Part shown: piece after piece, positions 57,647 to 64,000 of the stretch
How the letters are laid out: every line of letters starts with the position of its first letter
Numbering within the stretch: position 1 is the stretch's first letter
DNA from: Nocardioides cavernaquae
Lineage (GTDB): Bacteria > Actinomycetota > Actinomycetes > Propionibacteriales > Nocardioidaceae
Assembly: GCF_003600895.1 (NCBI RefSeq)
Contig: NZ_QYRP01000002.1
Span: 2,914,001 to 2,978,000 of the forward strand
DNA: 64,000 bases
Reading direction: 5' to 3'
Notes under the pieces: model-generated
Seen by the model: only the letters and a program-made list of their open reading frames with translations
Told to the model about the DNA's origin: nothing
The model's database searches: none
Made by a program: the position numbers and the translations under genes

Positions 57647-58081
57647 ATGCGCGCAACCAGCACCGCCGTCGTCCCTGCCTCTGTCCAGCACGTCTGGGAC
57701 GTGCTCAGCGACCACGAAGGCATGTCCAAGTGGGGCCCCGGCCTCTCCGTCACGCTGACGCACCCGGGCAAGCCCGATCGCAACGGCCTCGGCGCTGTAC
57801 GCCGCGTCTCGGTGCCCGGCCCCGCGCCGGCGATCGTCGAGGAGGTCATCGCCTTCGAGGCACCCTCCCGCCTGGGATACCGAGCGCTGTCCGGCGTGCC
57901 GTTCCGCAACTACTCGGGTGACGTGCGCCTGATCGCCACGCAGACCGGCACCGAGATCGTCTACGTCGTGTCTGCCGACAAGCGGCTGCCGGTGGTGGAC
58001 AAGCTGGAGCAGCTCGCGCTCAAGGCCATTTCCGCCGGTCTGCTCGCGGCACTCGTGCGCCGCGTGAAGGCCACCTCCTGA
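57647..58081 (+). CDS. SRPBCC family protein
   Basis: A 144-aa START/Bet v1-like protein (AVVPASVQHVWDVLSDHEGMSKW, LGAVRRVSV, GTEIVYVVSADKRLP). These bind hydrophobic ligands or act in polyketide/lipid pathways; the ligand is unknown. It follows icmF by 30 nt but has its own TAGCGT promoter. Confidence 0.8.
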   Translation: MRATSTAVVPASVQHVWDVLSDHEGMSKWGPGLSVTLTHPGKPDRNGLGAVRRVSVPGPAPAIVEEVIAFEAPSRLGYRALSGVPFRNYSGDVRLIATQTGTEIVYVVSADKRLPVVDKLEQLALKAISAGLLAALVRRVKATS

Positions 58082-58094
58082 ACCGCTGAACCGG

Positions 58095-58117
58095 TCCGGC
58101 GGGGCTTCCCCGCCGGA
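58095..58117 (+). terminator. Terminator before the sigma-54 gene
   Basis: A 10-bp perfect stem TCCGGCGGGG / CCCCGCCGGA, loop CTT. It separates the sigma-54 gene from the icmF-SRPBCC transcripts. Confidence 0.7.
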
Positions 58118-58122
58118 TCAGG

Positions 58123-58140
58123 CGACGCTAGCGTCGGGTC
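58123..58140 (+). promoter_or_regulatory. Palindrome and leaderless -10 of the sigma-54 gene
   Basis: CGACGCTAGCGTCG (58123-58136) is a perfect 14-bp palindrome. Inside it TAGCGT (58129-58134) lies 6 nt before the GTG at 58141. A repressor bound here would cover the -10. Confidence 0.5.
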
Positions 58141-59379
58141 GTGGACCTGCGTCCCGGCCTCGAGATCACGCCGCGGCTCGCGGCCGAGCCGGGCCTGCGC
58201 TTCCTGTCCTACCTCGCGTTGCTCCCTGCCGGATCCGTCGACCTCGAGGCCGCGATCGAACGCGCCGTGGCCACCAACCCGGCACTCGAACGCGTGCCCG
58301 GCCGCCATTGCCCCGGCTGCGGGATGTACGGCGTGGGCGAGCGGTGTGCGGCCTGCTCGGCGACCGCACGGCCACCCGACCTCGCTGCACCGGTCGACTG
58401 GAGGGGCGACCTGATCCACGAGGCCCGACTGGAGCTTCCCCGTCGCCTCCACGAGCTCCTGTCGACCACGGTCGAGGCCCTCGACGACCACGGCTTCCTG
58501 CACCGCACCCCGCCCGGGGTCGATGACGGCGACCTCCAGGCGGTCATCACCGGGCTGCGCATCGTCGGCCCGCCCGGCATCGCCGCGTCGTCGCCCGTCG
58601 ACTGCGTCCGGGTCCAGGCAGACCGCCTCGCCGCGCTGGGTGAAGTGCCCGTCCTCGTAGCCGTCCTCGCCGCTGGCTTCCTCGACGCCGTCGCGGAGGG
58701 CCGCCACGCCGAGATCTCGGCTGCGACGGGAGCCTCCGTCGCGGCAGTCGAGCAGGCCGTCTCGGTCCTCCGCGAGCGGGTCCGGCCGTTCGTCCTCCTC
58801 GACGGAGGATCCGACCGGGCCCGGCCCACCGACGTGGTCTTCGTGGTCGACGCGAGCGGCACGGTTCGCGCGCACGTCGCGGACGCCGGAGCGTTCGGGG
58901 TGAGGCAGGTGCTCGACCCCCTGACGGGCGATCCCGAGGCGCGGCGGTGGTGGACGCCATACCGCGACGAGGCCGGCCGGCTGCTCGCCGCCATCGAAGC
59001 GCGGGCCACGATGCTGGGACGCGTCGCCGGCCTGCTCGCCGAGGAGCAGGCCGGATTCATCCTCCAGGGCAGGGCGGCGCACCAGCCGCTGCGTCGCCAC
59101 GACGTGGCCCGGATGCTCTCCGTGCACCCCTCGACCGTGGGGCGGGCCGTGCAGGACAAGGTCGCCCGCTGTCCCGACGGCCGCCTGCTCCCCCTGTCCC
59201 TGTTCTTCGGCCGGACCACCAGCCTCCTCGAGCAGGTCAGCGCTGCCGTCGCCGACCACCCGGGAGCCACGGACGCCGAGATCGCCGAGCGGCTGGCCGC
59301 GTCAGGGGTCCCGCTCGCCCGACGCACGGTGGCGAAGTACCGCCTGCTCGCCGCGAACCCTGCTTCGCCGAAGCACTGA
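58141..59379 (+). CDS. rpoN: Sigma-54 (RpoN) homologue with zinc-ribbon insertion
   Basis: A 412-aa protein aligning with sigma-54 along its length. Residues 5-52 match region I (ITPRL, NPALE) but lack its Gln richness. Residues 56-72 are CPGC-x8-CAAC, a zinc-ribbon-like insertion where region II is normally acidic. Residues 95-220 are the core-binding part (EALDDHGFL, GPPGIAASSPVDC). Residues 275-360 hold the HTH (DVARMLSVHPSTVGRAVQDK) and LSLFFGR. The RpoN box ARRTVAKYR is at 393-401. Sigma-54 directs RNA polymerase to -24/-12 promoters and needs an AAA+ activator. No other sigma family has the RpoN box. A matching promoter follows at once. Confidence 0.9.
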   Translation: MDLRPGLEITPRLAAEPGLRFLSYLALLPAGSVDLEAAIERAVATNPALERVPGRHCPGCGMYGVGERCAACSATARPPDLAAPVDWRGDLIHEARLELPRRLHELLSTTVEALDDHGFLHRTPPGVDDGDLQAVITGLRIVGPPGIAASSPVDCVRVQADRLAALGEVPVLVAVLAAGFLDAVAEGRHAEISAATGASVAAVEQAVSVLRERVRPFVLLDGGSDRARPTDVVFVVDASGTVRAHVADAGAFGVRQVLDPLTGDPEARRWWTPYRDEAGRLLAAIEARATMLGRVAGLLAEEQAGFILQGRAAHQPLRRHDVARMLSVHPSTVGRAVQDKVARCPDGRLLPLSLFFGRTTSLLEQVSAAVADHPGATDAEIAERLAASGVPLARRTVAKYRLLAANPASPKH

Positions 59380-59441
59380 TCGCACGGGGGTGGAGCGAAC
59401 CGGGCTTCGCCCATCGCGCGGCTGCTGAGCCCGGAGCGCTC

Positions 59442-59457
59442 TGGCACGGAAATTGCA
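59442..59457 (+). promoter_or_regulatory. Sigma-54 -24/-12 promoter
   Basis: TGGCACGGAAATTGCA: TGGCACG, four bases, TTGCA, an exact match to the sigma-54 consensus with GG and GC at correct spacing. It lies 63 nt after the sigma-54 gene and 42 nt before the next ATG. Confidence 0.85.
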
Positions 59458-59499
59458 TGGGGAAGGTCGAGAGCTTCATCCGACCGAGAGGGGAGACCC

Positions 59500-60165
59500 A
59501 TGCACGACATCGACCGCGCCATGTTCGAGTTCGAGCAGGAGACATACGAGACCGGCGGGCCCGGCGAGACCGCGGGCGAGTCCTACGAGGCATTCGAGGC
59601 CTACGAGAGCTTCGAGGCCAGCCACGAGGCCGAGGCCCTCGAGATGGAGTACGCGGCCCGCCTGCTGGAGATCACGAACGAGGCGGAGCTCGAGGAGTTC
59701 CTCGGCGGGCTGCTCCGGACCGCGACCTCGGCCGCCCGCTCCTTCATCAGCTCCCCCACCGGTCAGGCACTCGGCGGCGTCCTCAAGAACGCGGCCCGCC
59801 AGGTCCTGCCGCAGGTCGGCGGCATCGTCGGCAATGCGATTGGAGGCGACTTCGGCCGCCGCGTCGGGTCAGCCGGCGGGCGCTGGCTCGGCAAGCAGTT
59901 CGAGTACGAGGGCATGTCCGCTGAGGACCGCGAGTTCGAGGTCGCACGTGCCTTCGTCCGCACCGCCCGCGACGCGGCGCAGATCGCCCAGCGCACGGCG
60001 TACCTGCCGCCGCAGCAGGCCGCCCGCACCGCTCTCGTCACCGCTGCGCAGCGCAGCCTGCCCGGACTCGTCCCGGTGATCACCGGCGGCAGCGTCCCCG
60101 GCCCGCGCCGGACCAGCGGTCGCTGGGTGCGCAAGGGCAACCGGATCGTCCTCTACGGCGCCTGA
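59500..60165 (+). CDS. Tyr/Glu-rich glycine-zipper protein A, sigma-54 operon
   Basis: A 221-aa protein of unknown family. Residues 1-50 are acidic and aromatic (FEFEQETYE, YEAFEAYESFE). LLEITNEAELEEFLGGLLR (56-74) is a helical motif shared with the next gene. Residues 85-130 are Gly/Ala/Val-rich with glycine-zipper spacing (GGIVGNAIGGDFGRRVGSAGG). A basic C-terminus ends RWVRKGNRIVLYGA, also shared. No signal peptide. GAGAGGGGAG precedes the ATG. It may be a paralogue of the next product. The zipper suggests membrane association or self-assembly (inference). Confidence 0.8.
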   Translation: MHDIDRAMFEFEQETYETGGPGETAGESYEAFEAYESFEASHEAEALEMEYAARLLEITNEAELEEFLGGLLRTATSAARSFISSPTGQALGGVLKNAARQVLPQVGGIVGNAIGGDFGRRVGSAGGRWLGKQFEYEGMSAEDREFEVARAFVRTARDAAQIAQRTAYLPPQQAARTALVTAAQRSLPGLVPVITGGSVPGPRRTSGRWVRKGNRIVLYGA

Positions 60166-60205
60166 GCGCCTCCCTACCAAACCCACCCTTGAAGGAGATG
60201 CACCC

Positions 60206-61114
60206 ATGACCGCGTACGAAGCATTCGAGTACCAGCCGGAGCTCCACGAGTCCTACGAACAAGCGGAGGCCTACGAGACCTTCGAGACCCAGGAGCTGCA
60301 CGAGGCCCTCGAGTTCGAGCTCGCCCAGGAGCTCCTCGAGATCACCACCGAGGCCGAGCTCGAGGAGTTCCTCGGCAAGCTGGTCAGGCGAGTGGCGAAG
60401 GGCGCCAGCTCCTTCATGAAGTCCGGGATCGGCAAGGCGGTTGGCGGCGTGCTCCGCAACGTCGCGAAGACCGCGCTTCCCATGGTCGGCTCCGCGCTCG
60501 GCTCGTTCGTCGCCCCCGGGCTCGGCACGGCCATCGGAGGCAAGCTCGGCGGCATGGCCGCAAGCCTGCTCGAGGCCGAGGAGCTGGAGTCGATGGGCGA
60601 GGCCGAGGCCGAGATGGAGGCCGCTCGTCGCTACGTCCGCTGGGCCTCCGGCACCGTGCGCAACGCGATGCGCGCGCCGGCCGGCGTACCGCCGCGCACC
60701 GTCGCGCGCAGCGCAGCCGTGTCCTCGGCCCGCCGCTACGCGCCCGCGCTCGTGCGTCCGTCGTACGCCGCCCGCACGCAGCCGTGGCGCAGCCGGCGTG
60801 CCTCGTCGTACGGACGGTCCGCCTGGGCCGCACCGTACGGAGGCGGAGTCGGGTTTGCGCAGGCGGCGCCCTACGCACCCTTCACCCCTGCAGGGCCGGT
60901 CGCAGGGGGCTGCTCGTGCGGCGGCCATGGCGGGGGCCAGTCCGCTCCGGACTTCGAGCCGTTCGACGGTGACTTCGAGAGCTACGAGACACAGGAGTCC
61001 CAGGAGGCGATGGAGGCCTTCGAGTCCCACGAAGCGCACGAGGCGCACGAGGTCGGCGGTGGGGGTGGCCGCTGGTACCGCCGCGGCAACCGCATCGTCC
61101 TGGTCGGGGCCTGA
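60206..61114 (+). CDS. Tyr/Glu-rich glycine-zipper protein B, sigma-54 operon
   Basis: A 302-aa paralogue of protein A. Acidic N-terminus (YEAFEYQPELHESYEQ), LLEITTEAELEEFLGKLVR at 43-61, glycine zipper at 75-118 (GSALGSFVAPGLGTAIGGKL), an Arg-rich middle, a Gly/Cys/His patch (CSCGGHGGG, 236-244), a second acidic repeat (FESYETQESQEAMEAFESHE, 257-276) and the shared end RWYRRGNRIVLVGA. GAAGGAG is 9 nt before the ATG. Function unknown. Confidence 0.8.
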   Translation: MTAYEAFEYQPELHESYEQAEAYETFETQELHEALEFELAQELLEITTEAELEEFLGKLVRRVAKGASSFMKSGIGKAVGGVLRNVAKTALPMVGSALGSFVAPGLGTAIGGKLGGMAASLLEAEELESMGEAEAEMEAARRYVRWASGTVRNAMRAPAGVPPRTVARSAAVSSARRYAPALVRPSYAARTQPWRSRRASSYGRSAWAAPYGGGVGFAQAAPYAPFTPAGPVAGGCSCGGHGGGQSAPDFEPFDGDFESYETQESQEAMEAFESHEAHEAHEVGGGGGRWYRRGNRIVLVGA

Positions 61115-61122
61115 GGCCCGCG

Positions 61123-62427
61123 ATGGACGTCCGCCGACTGAGCGGCTCCCTGCTCGAGCTGGAGGCACGGGCGCTGCTGTCCCGCCTGGACCAGATCCGG
61201 CCCCTCGCCCTCCACGAGACGATGGTGCCGGCCGCTGCCCTCCCGCCCCGAGCCAGCCTCGACGTCGAGCGGTTCCTCCACACCGGACGGAAGGTCCTGC
61301 GCAGCCAGGTCCGGGACTACCTCGCCTGGCTGCGCGGCCCCGGCCGTACGGCGACCCCCGAGGAGCAGCAGTACCGCTTCGTGCTGATCCGGATGCGGTT
61401 CAACGCGATCCTGAGCCAGTTCGACATGTTCACCGAGGTGGTGACCCAGCGCAGCGAGAACCGCACCGGCGTCTGGCTCTCCGGCCTCGACGTCGTGGCA
61501 GCGGATGCGCTGGTCGCCAATCCCCTGATCGTCGATCCGCCACCGCTCGTCTGCTACCTGGCCCGGGGGCCCGGTGCGGCGATCCGGCGGGCGAAGACCA
61601 AGATGCCCGGCGGTGACCTCAGCCCGGCAGCCATCGTGAGGATCCCCCGCGAGCGGATGGTCGGTCACGGCATCGCCTCGTCGCTGGTCCACGAGGTCGG
61701 GCACCAGGGCGCAGCGCTGCTCGACCTGGTCCCGTCACTGCGCAAGGAGCTCGCCGAGCACCGCGCGAAGGCGGGATCCGCGGCACCCGTGTGGCGCAAC
61801 TGGGAGAACTGGATCTCCGAGATCATCGCGGACTTCTGGTCAGTGGCGACGCTCGGGATGTCCTCGACGATGGGGCTGCTCGCCGTGGTCAGCCTCCCCC
61901 GGTTCTTCGTGTTCCGGCCTTCGGGAGATGACCCGCACCCGATCCCCTACGTCCGGGTCCTGCTCAGCTGCGCGATCGGCAATGAGCTCTACCCGCATCC
62001 GCAATGGGCGGACATGGCCCGGACCTGGAAGGCGCTCTACCCGGTCTCCGCACTACCCCCGGCGCGGCAGCAGGAGTTCGCAGCGATCGAGGCCGGGATC
62101 CCGGCGTTCGTGAAGGTGCTGGCCGGCCACCGCTCTCCCACGCTCAAGGGCCGCAGGCTCCGGGAGACGTTCCCGCTTGCCGAGCGCCAGCCCGCCCGCC
62201 TCCTCGAGCTGCACCGGACCTGGAAGAACGACGTCGGCGTCATGGCCCGGCAGCGCCCGGCCCTCGTCTTCGCGGTCGTCGGCCAGGCCCGCGCCGGCCA
62301 GCTGATCACCCCCGAGGCCGAGAGCCAGCTCATCTCCGCGCTGCTGCGCGCATGGGCCCTGCGCAGCAGCCTCACCTCCACCGAGAACGTCACCACCAAC
62401 CGACGCGCACTCGTGCGCGCCTCATGA
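61123..62427 (+). CDS. HExxH protein, putative zinc metallopeptidase, sigma-54 operon
   Basis: A 434-aa protein of unknown family. HEVGH at 190-194 and E233 in SEIIADF fit a gluzincin-type site (HExxH plus a downstream Glu). No signal peptide is seen. It starts 8 nt after protein B. It could process the neighbouring proteins, but that is only inference from position. Confidence 0.75.
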   Translation: MDVRRLSGSLLELEARALLSRLDQIRPLALHETMVPAAALPPRASLDVERFLHTGRKVLRSQVRDYLAWLRGPGRTATPEEQQYRFVLIRMRFNAILSQFDMFTEVVTQRSENRTGVWLSGLDVVAADALVANPLIVDPPPLVCYLARGPGAAIRRAKTKMPGGDLSPAAIVRIPRERMVGHGIASSLVHEVGHQGAALLDLVPSLRKELAEHRAKAGSAAPVWRNWENWISEIIADFWSVATLGMSSTMGLLAVVSLPRFFVFRPSGDDPHPIPYVRVLLSCAIGNELYPHPQWADMARTWKALYPVSALPPARQQEFAAIEAGIPAFVKVLAGHRSPTLKGRRLRETFPLAERQPARLLELHRTWKNDVGVMARQRPALVFAVVGQARAGQLITPEAESQLISALLRAWALRSSLTSTENVTTNRRALVRAS

Positions 62428-62439
62428 GAAGGAGACACC

Positions 62440-64000
62440 ATGTCCAACCAGATCAGGCCCGTGAGCAGGGTCTTTGCCCCGGGCGACGCGATCGTCCTCG
62501 AGATCGCCATCGAGTCCGCCGTGACTGCCTTCACCTGGGTGCTCTCCACCGAGGACGACAAAGGCACGGAGGTCGTGGTTGCGCGCGGCTGGCGTCCCAA
62601 GACGGGGGTGCGCAAGCCGCCCTCCGAGGTGTCGGTGACGCTCGCGCCCACGGACCTCGCCGGCTTCGCCCTCGACGCCTCCGAGAGCAGGGACCTTCGC
62701 GCCGGTCTGTGGGGAGGCGACTTCGTCGTACGTCTGTACAACGGCAAGCCGTCCGATCCCGATGACCTCGACGACTTCCTCGCCACCGCCGAGCTGCTCG
62801 ACGAGGACGCGTTCTCGGTGACCGACCAGGGCATCGCCGAGAGTGCCGGCACCGAGACCGGTGACATCGGCTCGCCGATCCGGGTCGCCCTCGTCCGGGA
62901 GGGCCCGGCACCGGGCACCCTGCGGTCCGCGCCCGTCACCTTCGAGCGGTTCCACGAGTTCCTCGCCGATCGCTGGTCCGACGGCGAGAAGTACGACGAC
63001 GCGAACGCCTGGCCCGCCTTCGGCTCGAAGCCGTACCAGGACCTCCGCGACGCGGCCCGCGAGTTCGTCGGGCGGGCCACGGTCACCAACTTCTCCGACC
63101 TGATCCCCGCGGGCTACGAGGAGGGCAAGCTCCGCAACACGGAGTCGCAGTTCCCGACGCTCGGCAAGCTCCCGCGCAACGCGAAGACGGCGTACCTGCC
63201 CGGCGTCGAGCTGATCTGGAACTACTGGCTCGAGGAGGGCATGCTCGTCCAGACGCTCAACGTGATCCTGGCCCGCTTCCAGAACCGCCGGCTCCCCGGT
63301 CGGGACCCGCTCTCCCGCTTCGACGTCACGCCGCTGCTCCCGCTGCGCAACCGCCTGTGGGGCTACGCGGAGGACGAGGTGCATCGGATGACGGTGCGCA
63401 GGCGCGCGGTGGAGTACGAGTACGAGTACGGCTTCCCGCTGATCGGGCGTGCCATCCCCAAGACGCGGACGCTCGTCGAGCGCCGCAGCGGGTTCCTGGA
63501 GTCGTTCCACCAGGTGCTCTTCCTCGCGCACCAGTACTTCAAGGAGCTCGACGACCTGACCGTCCAGGCCGACGCCTTCCCGCTCTACCGGGCGCTGCGC
63601 GACTGCCACATCGTCCTCTCGCAGGGCACCCAGAACCAGTACGGCGAGATGGCGGTCGCCGCACGCGCCGAGTTCCTGGTGATGCAGTCGATCCTGGCCG
63701 AGCCGCAGATGCGGGAGTTCCTCGGCGGACGGCCGATGACGCCGTACCCCGAGCCGTGGATGGACCGCGTCGACGCGATGAAGTCCATCCAGGGCTGGAC
63801 CGACACGAGCATCATGAACTTCAACGACCTGGCCACGATCGGCGAGCAGCTGGTGCTGACGATCCGGCTCGGCAACTGGGCCGACACGGCTGTCAACGTC
63901 GCCGAGGCCTCCTCGTGGGCACAGGCGTTCCGCGCCGGCATCCAGCAGTACGCCGCGGCGTACCGCACCGCGACCGGGGTCGACCTGGCCCGCGAGGCGA
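62440..64000 (+). CDS. Large uncharacterised protein, sigma-54 operon (3' end outside window)
   Basis: The frame is open from ATG 62440, with AAGGAGA upstream, to the window edge (520 codons so far). The N-terminal about 160 residues are beta-rich (IRPVSRVFAPGDAIVLEIAI, GGDFVVRLYNG). The rest is mainly helical and aromatic (WNYWLEEGMLVQTLNVILAR, LLPLRNRLWGYAEDEV, EYEYEYGFPLIGR). No family was recognised. It follows the HExxH gene by 12 nt. Confidence 0.8.
   Translation, partial: MSNQIRPVSRVFAPGDAIVLEIAIESAVTAFTWVLSTEDDKGTEVVVARGWRPKTGVRKPPSEVSVTLAPTDLAGFALDASESRDLRAGLWGGDFVVRLYNGKPSDPDDLDDFLATAELLDEDAFSVTDQGIAESAGTETGDIGSPIRVALVREGPAPGTLRSAPVTFERFHEFLADRWSDGEKYDDANAWPAFGSKPYQDLRDAAREFVGRATVTNFSDLIPAGYEEGKLRNTESQFPTLGKLPRNAKTAYLPGVELIWNYWLEEGMLVQTLNVILARFQNRRLPGRDPLSRFDVTPLLPLRNRLWGYAEDEVHRMTVRRRAVEYEYEYGFPLIGRAIPKTRTLVERRSGFLESFHQVLFLAHQYFKELDDLTVQADAFPLYRALRDCHIVLSQGTQNQYGEMAVAARAEFLVMQSILAEPQMREFLGGRPMTPYPEPWMDRVDAMKSIQGWTDTSIMNFNDLATIGEQLVLTIRLGNWADTAVNVAEASSWAQAFRAGIQQYAAAYRTATGVDLAREA

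Noticed and set aside
57961..59259. A minus-strand frame over the sigma-54 gene
   Set aside because: The plus-strand sigma-54 motifs are decisive; the antisense frame is low-complexity.

Overview
The window is GC-rich actinobacterial chromosome. RbpA, GarA, a polyprenol-phosphate mannosyltransferase, the gcvH-garA-merR-DUF151-merR block and many GTG starts point to Actinomycetota. The gene set resembles Nocardioides or a relative, which is inferred from gene content only.

Layout. 1-13 kb is housekeeping and small metabolic genes: ppm1, fxsA, rbpA, a GDPD/DUF1905/MFS operon, an HTH-MurA fusion with its own operator, a Zn-alcohol dehydrogenase/GNAT pair, a GT39-like membrane glycosyltransferase, a one-domain asparaginase and a UvrA-like ATPase. 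12.6-25 kb is accessory: a secreted DUF1906 protein with peptidoglycan-binding repeats, a 6.2 kb RHS/YD-repeat polymorphic toxin with an AT-richer C-terminus and an overlapping candidate immunity gene, then a three-gene tyrosine-recombinase element flanked by inverted repeats. 25-37 kb holds two secreted or lipid-anchored proteins, OsmC, a LysM protein, a frameshifted pepN, rmuC, tldD/tldE, a serine hydrolase and an SGNH hydrolase. 37-50 kb is a conserved actinobacterial block read leftwards: two CNNM/CBS proteins, pgsA, DUF881, small basic protein, DUF881, gcvH, garA, an ftsR-like merR, DUF151, a second merR, ltrA, then gcvP behind a glycine riboswitch. 50-58 kb holds a class III cyclase, tRNA-Pro(GGG), a SodC-like protein, a secreted carbonic anhydrase, a teichoic-acid-type transferase and the fused mutase IcmF.

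The most unusual region is 58.1-64 kb. It encodes a sigma-54 (RpoN) homologue of 412 aa with an intact RpoN box and a zinc-ribbon-like insertion. Right after it is a textbook -24/-12 promoter (59442-59457) in front of at least four closely spaced genes: two paralogous Tyr/Glu-rich, glycine-zipper proteins, an HExxH protein, and a large uncharacterised protein that runs off the window. Sigma-54 has been regarded as absent from Actinobacteria, and no enhancer-binding ATPase is seen here. This looks like a self-contained sigma-54 regulon module of unknown function.

Many starts in the window lie 6-7 nt after a TANNNT hexamer, which suggests widespread leaderless transcription.
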